The notes under the pieces were generated by a model that was not told the origin of the DNA, searched no databases, and was given only the letters and a program-made list of their open reading frames with translations. A DNA stretch of 64,000 nucleotides, taken from Amarobacillus sp046328225 (GTDB taxonomy: Bacteria > Chloroflexota > Dehalococcoidia > Tepidiformales > Tepidiformaceae). Position 1 is the first letter of the stretch. Each line of letters begins with the position of its first letter. Below are positions 31,477 to 39,533 of this stretch, piece after piece. The position numbers were made by a program, and so were the translations under genes. The DNA lies in the NCBI GenBank assembly GCA_046328225.1, contig JAXLWZ010000011.1:1-64000 (forward strand), written 5' to 3'.

Positions 31477-32430
31477 ATGCCCGAACCCTTCGCGAACGTC
31501 GCCGCGCTCGTCGGCAACACACCCCTGGTTGAGCTCAAGAGCCTCTCGCCCGAGCCGGGCGTGCGCCTCTTCGCCAAGCTCGAGGGCCAGAACCCGACCG
31601 GCAGCATCAAGGACCGCATCGTCCTTCGCATCCTGCGCGCGGCGAAATCGAGCGGCGCGCTCGCACCAGGCCAGCGCATCGTCGAAGCCTCGACCGGGAA
31701 CACGGGCGTCTCCCTCGCGATGTTCGGGCGGCTGCTCGGCCACCCCGTCGATGTCTGCGTGCCCGAGAGCGTCTACCCGGAGATCGAGGCGTTGCTCAGC
31801 GTGCACGGCGCGCGCATCCGGCGCGTGCCCCGGCAGGCCGGCATCAAGACCGCCATCGAAGTCGCCCAGGCCATCGCCGAACGGGAGGGCGCGTTCCTGC
31901 TGAACCAGTTCTTCAGCGATGAGAACGTGGCCGCGCACTACGACACCACCGGCGCCGAGATCCTCGCCGACGTGGGCAGCGTCGATGTCTTCGTCGCGGG
32001 AATGGGCACCGGCGGCACGATCACGGGTGTGGGCCGGCGGCTGAAGGAGCAGAACCCGGCGTGCCACGTCTTCGGAGTCGAACCGCGGTTGGGCGTTCAC
32101 GTCCAGGGGCTGAAATCGCTGGAGGACGGCTTCATCCCGCCCGTGCTCGATGAGGACGTGCTCGACGGCAAGATCATCGTCGGCAACCGTCACGCCTTCT
32201 CGCACGCGCGCCGGGCAATGCTGGCGGAGGGGCTCTTCGGGGGGATCAGCTCGGGGGCGGTGCTGCACGCCGCCATGCGCGCCGCCAGCCGCCTGAAGCG
32301 CGGCAACATCGTCATGATCTTCGCGGACGCGGGCTGGAAGTACCTGGGGACCGACCTCTGGACCGCCGGCGACGCGGACCCGGCCATCGACGCCCACGAA
32401 GACCCGCTCGATGACGTCCTCTGGTGGTAA
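31477..32430 (+). CDS. cysM: cysteine synthase, CysM type (paralogue 3)
   Basis: 317 residues. The PLP lysine is in NPTGSIKDRIVLRI and the loop is ASTGNTGVSLAMFG; GTGGTITGVGRRL follows. VDVCVPESVYPEIEALL is typical of the CysM/CysO-dependent group. The C-terminus extends past the PLP site and ends DDVLWW, like paralogue 1 (SKIWW). In mycobacterial CysM the C-terminal tail closes over the active site, so the shared Trp pair may have a similar role. It has its own leaderless promoter and is followed by a heptad array and tRNA-Pro. Confidence 0.88.
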   Translation: MPEPFANVAALVGNTPLVELKSLSPEPGVRLFAKLEGQNPTGSIKDRIVLRILRAAKSSGALAPGQRIVEASTGNTGVSLAMFGRLLGHPVDVCVPESVYPEIEALLSVHGARIRRVPRQAGIKTAIEVAQAIAEREGAFLLNQFFSDENVAAHYDTTGAEILADVGSVDVFVAGMGTGGTITGVGRRLKEQNPACHVFGVEPRLGVHVQGLKSLEDGFIPPVLDEDVLDGKIIVGNRHAFSHARRAMLAEGLFGGISSGAVLHAAMRAASRLKRGNIVMIFADAGWKYLGTDLWTAGDADPAIDAHEDPLDDVLWW

Positions 32431-32443
32431 CGGGGCCGACCCC

Positions 32444-32473
32444 TGGGAACTGGAAACAGGGGACTGGGAACTT
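32444..32473 (+). repeat. GGGAACT-type heptad array after cysM
   Basis: Heptads GGGAACT, GGAAACA, GGGGACT, GGGAACT begin about 15 bases after the cysM stop and end just before tRNA-Pro. Confidence 0.7.
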
Positions 32474-32478
32474 GGTGG

Positions 32479-32555
32479 TGGTCGGGGTAACAGGATTTGA
32501 ACCTGTGGCCTCTTCGTCCCGAACGAAGCACTCTACCAGGCTGAGCTATACCCCG
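32479..32555 (-). tRNA. tRNA-Pro (CGG)
   Basis: Acceptor CGGGGTA pairs with TACCCCG. The anticodon stem CTTCG/CGAAG encloses TTCGGGA with anticodon CGG. The T arm is ACAGG-TTCAAAT-CCTGT. The 3' CCA is encoded (32481-32479). Transcribed leftwards. Confidence 0.95.
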
Positions 32556-32600
32556 CCGACGGCAGTTCATGGTAGCAGGTGCGCCCGCACGCGCTAGCGG

Positions 32601-32734
32601 AGTTCCCAGTACCCGGTACCCGGTTCCCCGGGGATCAACCCCATCGGGGAGCGTCTTCGCCCGGGGTTGGCCCGCCTCGAACCTCGAGCCTCGAGCCTCG
32701 AACCCCTTTTCTCGTTCCTCTTTTCTCGTTTCTC
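32601..32734 (-). repeat. composite heptad-repeat element, copy 2
   Basis: Read on the minus strand: the purine block at 32734-32703 (GAGAAAC, GAGAAAA, GAGGAAC, GAGAAAA, GGGG) abuts the CoA-transferase TGA with no gap; then CTCGAGG-type heptads; then a core with CCAACCCC and ATGGGGTTGATCCCC; then a GGGAACT-type array to 32601. Order and core match the copy at 58743. Confidence 0.8.
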
Positions 32735-35050
32735 TCAGCTCGCGGCGACCACCCCGGCGGCGATGAGGGCGTCGGCGCCCGCGTCGTCCACGCCGAAGCG
32801 GGCGAGCACCTCCCGCGAGTGCTCCCCAAGGGCGGGCGCGCCGAACGCGAATCCGGCCTCCGAACGGCTCCAATCGGCGTATGCGCGCACGCACGTCACC
32901 GTCCCGAAGTTCCGGTCGGCGACGGTCCGGAACATGCCGTTCTCGAGCAACCAGGGGTCGGCGAACAGCTCCGTGGGTGCGAGCGCGGGCGCTGCCGGGA
33001 CGCCGCGTGTGGCCATGCGGTCGAGTGCCCCGGCGAGCGGCAGCGCGGCGAACGCCCCGCCGATGAGGTCCGCGAGTTCCCCCGCGGCCGGGGCCGCGAG
33101 CGCCTGCTCCGCCGTCATGCGGCCCGCCCACTCGGGGTGGTCGAGGGCCAGCGCGAGCTGCTGGAACTCCTCCCCGCGGGAGACGGCGAGGGCGATCCAG
33201 CCGTCCGCGCACGCATAGAACCGCCGCAACGCGCCCGGGCCGATGAAGTCGATGCCGCCCACCGGGGCCGGTTCGCGCCCTTCGTACCAGGTTAGCTCGC
33301 CCGACTGGAACAGCACGCTCTGAGCGGCGAGCGAGGTATGCACCTCCTGGCCGCGGCCGGTCTGTTCGCGCGCATGGAGCGCGGCCTGCATGGCGAAGGC
33401 TGCCATCATCGCCGTGGCCGTATCGTTCACCGCGATCTGGTGGAAGACGGGCTCATCCTCGCCGCCCTGCGCGCGCATCATGCCGCTGCGCGCCTGCATG
33501 ATCGGGTCGAAGCCCGGGTCGCCAGAGAGTTCGCCTTTCGGGCCATAGCCGGTGACCGAGCAGGTGATGATGCGCGGGTTGATGGCCGCCAGCGTCGCGT
33601 AATCGATGCCCAGCCGCTCGCGCACGCCCATGCGGAAGTTATCGAGCACCACGTCCGACTGGCGGACCATCTCCTCGAAGATGGCGCGGCCTTCGGGGTG
33701 CTTGATGTCCATCGCGAGGCTGCGCTTGCCCAGGTTGTGGCCCAGCGCGGAGAGCCCGTAGGCGCGGAAGGGGTCGCCGCCAGTGGGCTCGATCTTGATG
33801 ACGTCGGCGCCCAGGTTCGCGAGCACCGTCGGCGCGTACGTCCCGGCGATGAAGGCGCCGAGGTCGAGCACCTTCACGCCCGCGAGCGGGGCGTAGCGCG
33901 GGGCATCCGCCGGGGCAGGCGCCGGTTCCGCGGCCGCCGGGCGCTCCGCCAGCACGGCATCGAGCGCCACGTCATCCACGAAGCCGCGCACAGCGCCGGG
34001 AGTTTCGCTGAAGAGCGTGGGCACGCCGGGCAGCTCCACGCGGCCGTGGACGGGATGCTCGAGCTCGATGCGCATGCCGTTCGCGGCCACCGTCTCTTCG
34101 CGGAACCACTCCTCCCGGCGCCCCACCGGGCCGCGGGGCACGCCCGCTTCGTGGAGGATGCGCAGCCAATGTGCGCGCGGCATGGTCGCGAAGTGGGCAT
34201 CAAGACGGGCCATCGCCAGCTCGGCACCGGGCGCGACGAAGAGCTTCATGAAGTCGCCCTCGATGCCGGGCTCGGTGAGGAGCTCTGTGAGCCCGATTGC
34301 CTCCAGCGCCTTGAGGAAGAACGGCGCCGTGAGGCTGCCGAGGAAGAACCACTCGCCGTCCGCGCAGCGGTAGAGGCGGTAGTGGGGGACGCCGCCGCGG
34401 CTGCCCCGGCCGGCCACGCGCGTGATCGCGCCGTCGTAGGTGATCGCGCCGCCGCTCTCGATGGAGGAGACGGCGTGGAGGCCGCTCACCGTGAGCGCCT
34501 GCCCGCGGCCGCTGCGCTGGCGCTCCCAGAGCCCGGCGGCGATGGCGTTCGCGGCAATCGTGGCGTGCGCATACCCGATCTGGGGCGTGACGATGGCCAC
34601 CGGGTTGCCCGCGTAGCTCGGCTGCATCCGTGCCACGCCCGTGACCGCGCTCAGCAGCAGCTCGTCCGCCGGGAGCTCGGACCAGCGCCCGCGCGGCGCG
34701 TAGGGCGGCATCCATGTGTGCAGCAGCCGCGGATTCGCCGCGCAGACCGTCGCGCCATCGAGCCCGAGCCGTTCAAGCTCGCCGGGGGCGTCGTCGAAGA
34801 CGGCGGCGTCCGCCGTCGCGATGAGCTTACGCGCGTCACGCAGCCCCGCGAAGGTGGCCACGTCGAGCGCCACGCGCCGCTTGTTGCGGTCCCAGCAGAG
34901 GAAGCCGGGGTGCGTGCGGCGCGCGCGCTGCGCCGGCGATTCCACGCGGATGACGTCGGCCCCGAGGTCGGCCAGGAGCATGGTGGCCATCGCCCCTGGG
35001 AGGCGGGTCGAGAAGTCGAGGATGCGGAACGGTTCGAAGGCGCCGGGCAT
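32735..35050 (-). CDS. tandem CaiB/BaiF (family III) CoA transferase
   Basis: 771 residues made of two family III CoA-transferase domains. The first (about 1-375) opens FRILDFSTRLPGAMATMLLA, and DLGADVIRVESP follows. The second (about 390-771) opens GVKVLDLGAFIAGTYAPTVL with NLGADVIKIEPTGGDPFRAY. The second has the better conserved GxNKR-like NLGKRSLAMDIK and the catalytic-Asp region (RQSDVVLDNFRMGV). The first has RNKRRVALDV. Family III enzymes move CoA between organic acids and work as interlocked dimers, so the fusion may supply both halves in one chain. The acids are unknown. ATG 35050 is set by a TATACT box eight bases upstream. Confidence 0.9.
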   Translation of the reverse strand: MPGAFEPFRILDFSTRLPGAMATMLLADLGADVIRVESPAQRARRTHPGFLCWDRNKRRVALDVATFAGLRDARKLIATADAAVFDDAPGELERLGLDGATVCAANPRLLHTWMPPYAPRGRWSELPADELLLSAVTGVARMQPSYAGNPVAIVTPQIGYAHATIAANAIAAGLWERQRSGRGQALTVSGLHAVSSIESGGAITYDGAITRVAGRGSRGGVPHYRLYRCADGEWFFLGSLTAPFFLKALEAIGLTELLTEPGIEGDFMKLFVAPGAELAMARLDAHFATMPRAHWLRILHEAGVPRGPVGRREEWFREETVAANGMRIELEHPVHGRVELPGVPTLFSETPGAVRGFVDDVALDAVLAERPAAAEPAPAPADAPRYAPLAGVKVLDLGAFIAGTYAPTVLANLGADVIKIEPTGGDPFRAYGLSALGHNLGKRSLAMDIKHPEGRAIFEEMVRQSDVVLDNFRMGVRERLGIDYATLAAINPRIITCSVTGYGPKGELSGDPGFDPIMQARSGMMRAQGGEDEPVFHQIAVNDTATAMMAAFAMQAALHAREQTGRGQEVHTSLAAQSVLFQSGELTWYEGREPAPVGGIDFIGPGALRRFYACADGWIALAVSRGEEFQQLALALDHPEWAGRMTAEQALAAPAAGELADLIGGAFAALPLAGALDRMATRGVPAAPALAPTELFADPWLLENGMFRTVADRNFGTVTCVRAYADWSRSEAGFAFGAPALGEHSREVLARFGVDDAGADALIAAGVVAAS

Positions 35051-35058
35051 GGCGCGGG

Positions 35059-35064
35059 AGTATA
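35059..35064 (-). promoter_or_regulatory. -10 box (TATACT), leaderless start
   Basis: Eight bases lie between the box and the ATG at 35050. It separates the CoA transferase from the polysaccharide operon upstream. Confidence 0.5.
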
Positions 35065-35077
35065 CGCGGCCCGGGGA

Positions 35078-36292
35078 TCAGGCGAGGGCCGCCGTGCGCC
35101 GCAGCGCCCCCGAGGCCATGAGTGCCGTCAGCAGCAGCGCCGCCACCAGCGCCAGCGCGGCGCCGAGGGCGAAGGGCGCCCCGTGGCCCACTTCGTCCCA
35201 GAGCACGCCGGCGGTGACGCTCGCGGCGAGGGTGGCGCCGCCGGCCACGCCCTGGAAGATGCCCATCGCCGTGCCGCGCGCCTCGCGGGGGACGAGGTCC
35301 CCGACGAGCGCCTTCGACACACCGTCGGTGCAGGCGATGTACGCGCCGTACACGGCGAACAGCGGCCACACGAACGCACTCGAACCAGCGAGTGCGAACC
35401 CGGCGTACACCCCGCCGAACACGACGTACCCGGCGACGAGCAACAGCCCACGGGGCACGCGGTCCGAGAGCGACCCCGCCGGGTACGAAAGCGCCGCGTA
35501 CACCACGTTGTAGACGACGTAGGCGAGGACCACGAGGGTCGCGCTCAGCCCGAGCGATTTCGACCGCAGGATGAGGAAGGCGTCGGATGAATTGCCGGCC
35601 ATGAAGATGGCCGTGACCGCCAGCAGCAGCCAGAACTGGCGCGGAAGGTTGCGGGCGCGCACGGTCGCGGCGGCCGGCCCGGGCGCCCGCTCGGGGAGCG
35701 CGCGCAGCACGAGCACCGACGCGATGCCCGGCACGACCGCGACCAGGATCGCGATTCGCAGGCGGTCGTCCGCGACCTGGAGGATGCCCAGGCCCACGAG
35801 CGGCCCGATGACCGCGCCCGCGGTGTCCATCGAACGGTGCAGCCCGAAGATGCGGCCGCGGTCGCGGTCGGTGGTGAACTCGGCGAGGAGGGCATCGCGG
35901 GGGGCGCCGCGCACGCCCTTGCCAAAGCGGTCGAACGTGCGCCCCGCGAGTGCGACGGGCCAGATCCACGACAGCCCGACGATGAGCTTGCCGCCCGCCG
36001 CGAGCGCATAGCCCGCCACGACGAACGGCTTGCGCGCGCCGGCGCGGTCGGACCAGCCGCCGGCGAACAGCTTCGTGAGGTTCGCCGTCCCCTCGGCGAT
36101 GCCTTCGACCAGCCCGACAGCAGTCGCCGGCGCGCCCAACGTGCCCGTGAGGAAGAGCGGGAGGATGGGGTAGACCATCTCGCTGGAGAAGTCGGCGAAG
36201 AAGGAGACGAAGCAGAGCACCCAGACCGGGCGGGGAATGCCGCCGAACGGGCCGCGCCAGGCGGCGGGCTCGGGTGCGGCCGCGGCGGTCAC
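35078..36292 (-). CDS. major facilitator superfamily transporter
   Basis: 404 residues with about 12 membrane helices. The loop 2-3 motif is GGWSDRAGARKPFVVAGY and the second-half copy is GSLSDRVPRGLLLVAGY. DRFGKGVRGAPRDALLAEF is characteristic of a subgroup of drug or metabolite exporters annotated only as MFS. The GTG start overlaps the stop of the glycosyltransferase gene by four bases, so it is the last gene of the polysaccharide operon. Substrate unknown. Confidence 0.9.
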   Translation of the reverse strand: MTAAAAPEPAAWRGPFGGIPRPVWVLCFVSFFADFSSEMVYPILPLFLTGTLGAPATAVGLVEGIAEGTANLTKLFAGGWSDRAGARKPFVVAGYALAAGGKLIVGLSWIWPVALAGRTFDRFGKGVRGAPRDALLAEFTTDRDRGRIFGLHRSMDTAGAVIGPLVGLGILQVADDRLRIAILVAVVPGIASVLVLRALPERAPGPAAATVRARNLPRQFWLLLAVTAIFMAGNSSDAFLILRSKSLGLSATLVVLAYVVYNVVYAALSYPAGSLSDRVPRGLLLVAGYVVFGGVYAGFALAGSSAFVWPLFAVYGAYIACTDGVSKALVGDLVPREARGTAMGIFQGVAGGATLAASVTAGVLWDEVGHGAPFALGAALALVAALLLTALMASGALRRTAALA

Positions 36293-37338
36293 ACCCCGGT
36301 GGCGTCCTTCAGCCGTTGCCGTTCGCGCCAGGCGCCGGCGAGGAAGCCCGCGCCGTAGGAGAAGTGCATCGTCGCCATCGCCGCGAAGGTGAGCAGCGTG
36401 TTCGCGCCGGACTTGGGCGCGGCGCGGTGCGCGGTGAACAGCCCGCCGGCGATGTAGAGCACCGCGAGCAGCTTCAGCAGCTGGCGCGCCCGCGAAATCA
36501 CCGTGCCGATGAGCGCCAGCGCCGGCCCGCCCGCGACCATCGCCGCGGGGGCGAAATGGCGCGGCTGCAGCGGCCGCCCGCGCGAAAGGAGCGTGCCCTT
36601 CGCGGCGCCGTATTCCCAGTACTGCTTGCCCAGCGCCTTCAGTGTCCGGCGTGGGTAGTAGGTGCTGCGGATGGTGGGAATGAGATGGATCTTGCCGCCG
36701 GCCTCGACCAGGCGGGCGTTGTAGCTGTCCTCGTCGGCGCCATCGACGGTCTCATCGAAGCGGCCGATGATTTCCCAGACCTTCCGGTGGTAGCACCCGA
36801 ACGGGACGGTATCGACTTCGCCCTCGGTATCGGCGTAGCGGAACTTCGCGTTGCCCACGCCGAAGGGCGAGGACATGGCCGCCGCGATCGCCTTGCCCAC
36901 TTCGCCTTCGCCTACGGTATCGATGGGGCCGCCGACGCAGGCCGCGCCCGTTCGCTGCAGCGCCTCGACGGACGCGCGCACGAAGTCGCCCCGCACGACG
37001 CTGTGCGCGCCGATGATGATCCAGCAGTCGCCCGTGGCCGCGTCCATGCCCGAATTCAGGCCGCCGACGGTGATGCGCTTCGGGTTATCGACGAGGCGCA
37101 GCGCGCGGAAGCGGGACGGGTAGTCGCGTACGAGGTCGCGCGTGCGGTCGGTGCTACCGCCGTCGCTGACGATCACTTCGATGCCATCCGGGCCGTAGTC
37201 CTGGTCCTGGAGCGAATCGAGCAGGTTCGTGATGTAGCGCTCTTCGTTCAGGCAGGGGATGACGATCGAGACGAGTGGGCGCTCGGGGAGGGCGAGCGAA
37301 ACCTCGTCGAGGCGGCGATGGGACCCGGCTGTGCTCAT
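36289..37338 (-). CDS. family 2 glycosyltransferase with C-terminal membrane helices
   Basis: 349 residues. The GT-A fold starts PLVSIVIPCLNEERYITNLL. VIVSDGGSTDRT is the nucleotide-sugar loop, and DGADEDSYNARLVEAG provides the acceptor-side acidic residues. The C-terminal 100 residues hold two or three membrane helices (PALALIGTVISRARQLLKLL, AMATMHFSYGAGFLAG). This resembles ExoA/succinoglycan-type transferases that work at the inner membrane face. ATG 37338 follows GGTGAG. It is third in the Wzz-GT4-GT2-MFS operon. Confidence 0.88.
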   Translation of the reverse strand: MSTAGSHRRLDEVSLALPERPLVSIVIPCLNEERYITNLLDSLQDQDYGPDGIEVIVSDGGSTDRTRDLVRDYPSRFRALRLVDNPKRITVGGLNSGMDAATGDCWIIIGAHSVVRGDFVRASVEALQRTGAACVGGPIDTVGEGEVGKAIAAAMSSPFGVGNAKFRYADTEGEVDTVPFGCYHRKVWEIIGRFDETVDGADEDSYNARLVEAGGKIHLIPTIRSTYYPRRTLKALGKQYWEYGAAKGTLLSRGRPLQPRHFAPAAMVAGGPALALIGTVISRARQLLKLLAVLYIAGGLFTAHRAAPKSGANTLLTFAAMATMHFSYGAGFLAGAWRERQRLKDATGV

Positions 37339-37369
37339 CCGCTCACCGTAGAAGCGCCCGCGAACAGGG

Positions 37370-38353
37370 TCAACGCGAGGCGAGCAGGGCAGCGGCGGCG
37401 GCTTCAACGCGTTCGGCGGTGTGTTCGATGTTGTGGTAGGCGCGCACCCAGGCGCGGCCCGCCTCGCCCACCGCCTCGCGCGCATCGGCGTCATCGACGT
37501 AGCGCGCGACGGCCGTCGCGATGTCCACGCCATCGACCGCGCGCACGAAGGGTGGCCGCTCGGCGTAGGCATCGTTGTAGGTGTACAAGGAGATGACGGG
37601 GCGGGCGCAGGCCATCGCCTCGAGCTCCGCCATGCCGACGACGCCCAGCAGCACTTGCCCGATGACCACGCCGTGGCGCGCGATGAGCGCCGGGAGCTGG
37701 CCGCGCGGCTGATGCGGCAGCACCGTCACGTTGGGCAGGCGGGCGAAGCGCGGCGTCCACTCGCCGCCGCCGATGACGGTGACGCGGATCTCGGGGCGTT
37801 CCTTCGCCAGCCGCCGCACGGCGTGGTAGATGCGCACCGCGCCCTTGATATCCGTGAGCGAACAGATGACGAGCACGTCGCGGCTTTCGCGCGCCGGCGC
37901 CAGCGGCCGGAATTCGTCGGCGTTAATCGGGTTCGGGAGGAACTCGGCGTCCGGGCGGCGCGGCAGGACGTACGGCGCGAGGTCCGGCGTCGAATAGAAA
38001 ACGTGCGCCGCGCCGCTGAGCGCGCGTTCGACCATCGGCCGCGTGAAGGGGGTGATTTCGCGCACGTCGCTGCCGTGGCAGTGGAGGATATAGGGGAAGT
38101 TGCCGAGCACGCCGATCATGCCCAGGTAGGCGTAATGGATGTGGATGGCGTCGTAGTGGCCGCCGCGCACCTGCCGGATGATCTGGCCCCATTCGACGGC
38201 GCGCACGGGCCCGACGACGGGCTTCACCATCCAGGGCAGGCCGCCACCGACGAGCCGCGGGCGAATGACATCGACATCGTGGCCGCGCGCGCGCAGGCCA
38301 TCGGCCAGCTCGCTGGCCACGGAGGCGATGTCGTTGATTTCGCAGATGCGCAC
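37370..38353 (-). CDS. family 4-like glycosyltransferase
   Basis: 327 residues in two Rossmann halves (GT-B). The N-terminal half has MRICEINDIASVASELADGL and IHIHYAYLGMIGVLG, and the C-terminal half has VLVICSLTDIKGAVRIYHAV and GVVGMAELEAMACARPVIS, the conserved nucleotide-sugar E-x-MACARPV motif. It is cytoplasmic or membrane-peripheral and adds a sugar to a lipid-linked or polymer acceptor. The gene starts five bases after the Wzz-like stop. Confidence 0.88.
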   Translation of the reverse strand: MRICEINDIASVASELADGLRARGHDVDVIRPRLVGGGLPWMVKPVVGPVRAVEWGQIIRQVRGGHYDAIHIHYAYLGMIGVLGNFPYILHCHGSDVREITPFTRPMVERALSGAAHVFYSTPDLAPYVLPRRPDAEFLPNPINADEFRPLAPARESRDVLVICSLTDIKGAVRIYHAVRRLAKERPEIRVTVIGGGEWTPRFARLPNVTVLPHQPRGQLPALIARHGVVIGQVLLGVVGMAELEAMACARPVISLYTYNDAYAERPPFVRAVDGVDIATAVARYVDDADAREAVGEAGRAWVRAYHNIEHTAERVEAAAAALLASR

Positions 38354-38357
38354 GGCG

Positions 38358-39476
38358 TCAGCGGGCGTCGTCGCCGGCGGCGGCGGTCTCGCGAACCTGC
38401 ATGAGCCATTCGAGCAGGTAAATCGCGATGATGCCGAACACCAGCGTGACCGCGATGGCCACCGCCACGCGCCCCAGCCGCGTCCCCGCCACGCCCCCGG
38501 AGAACGAGACCGTCGTGTCCACGGTCGTCTGGGCGTTGGCGACGGTGGCGCGCGCGTTGTTCAGGTAGTTGAACGCCTGGTCCTTGATCACGCTCTGCGA
38601 ACGGAGGTCATCCACCAGGAAGAGGAAGTTCGTGTCATCAACGGAGACATCGGAGATGCTGAGCCGCAGCTTGCGAAGGGAGGTGACGGAGGCCTGCAGC
38701 GCGGCCTGGCGCTCGAGCAGAACGGCGCGCGCCTGGGCATCGGTGACGGGCGTATCGAGGATGGCGGAAGCGCCGGCGCCGGTCGGGTTGCCCGCGAGCG
38801 CGGCCGTCACCTGCGCGAGCTCGGCCTGGGCGTCGGCCTCGGCGCGGTTCAGTTCCTGCGTGAGGCCGCCGTTCACGTACTGGCGCGCGCGCAACAGCTC
38901 GTCCATGGGGATGCCGCGCTTCTCGGCCTCGGGCCGCACCTTCGCCGCCGTCGCCTGGAAGTTCGTCTCCGCGACCGTCGCGACCTTCTCCTGCGATTCG
39001 ATGAAGCGCTGGCGGAAGAGCCCGCCCGGCTCCGTGTACGCCTCCGTGAAGGTCGCCACGAAGGCATCGCGGTAGCGTTCGGCCGTCGCCTTATCGACAT
39101 CCGTGATGGAGAGCGTGAGCACGCCGCGCGACACGCCATCGGCCACCGAAATCGGCGCGAGCGAGATGGAGTAGCGGCCGTAGTCGAAGTTCGGGTCGCC
39201 GATCTTCTCCGCGACCTTCGCCTTGAAGCGCGCGTCGCCGGTCATGGCCTGGGCTTCGAAGATGCGGAAGCCGCGGTCGCCGCCGGAGAACACGGCGGGG
39301 ATCTGGGTTTCCATCTGCATGCTGGCGGTGGCGTTGGCATCGCCCGCGACGCGGCCGAAGCTGAACGCCAGGATCACCCCCAGGAGCAGGAAGGGGATGA
39401 AGACCCACCAGCGGCGACGGAGGAGGGAAAGGTCCCGGTAGAGACCACCCTGGGGTGTGCTTTTTCCCCGTGGCAT
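38358..39476 (-). CDS. Wzz/chain-length determinant-like protein
   Basis: 372 residues. A membrane helix near residues 24-44 (WWVFIPFLLLGVILAFSFG) and a second at about 338-358 (RVAVAIAVTLVFGIIAIYLL) enclose a long extracytoplasmic region with coiled-coil character. This is the topology of polysaccharide co-polymerases that set chain length. No tyrosine autokinase domain is attached, and none is encoded nearby. It is first in its operon, with a TACCAT -10 box eight bases before ATG 39476. Confidence 0.8.
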   Translation of the reverse strand: MPRGKSTPQGGLYRDLSLLRRRWWVFIPFLLLGVILAFSFGRVAGDANATASMQMETQIPAVFSGGDRGFRIFEAQAMTGDARFKAKVAEKIGDPNFDYGRYSISLAPISVADGVSRGVLTLSITDVDKATAERYRDAFVATFTEAYTEPGGLFRQRFIESQEKVATVAETNFQATAAKVRPEAEKRGIPMDELLRARQYVNGGLTQELNRAEADAQAELAQVTAALAGNPTGAGASAILDTPVTDAQARAVLLERQAALQASVTSLRKLRLSISDVSVDDTNFLFLVDDLRSQSVIKDQAFNYLNNARATVANAQTTVDTTVSFSGGVAGTRLGRVAVAIAVTLVFGIIAIYLLEWLMQVRETAAAGDDAR

Positions 39477-39484
39477 CGGGCCGT

Positions 39485-39490
39485 ATGGTA
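39485..39490 (-). promoter_or_regulatory. -10 box (TACCAT), leaderless start of the polysaccharide operon
   Basis: Eight bases lie between the box and the ATG at 39476. The box lies in the short gap shared with the divergent ligase gene. Confidence 0.45.
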
Positions 39491-39533
39491 TGGGCAGGCC
39501 GGACCCCGGTCAAAACGCGACGCGCGGGAGTTC

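Noticed and set aside
36289..37572. Longer glycosyltransferase start at 37572
   Set aside because: It would overlap the preceding glycosyltransferase gene by 200 bases; the GT-A fold begins after ATG 37338.
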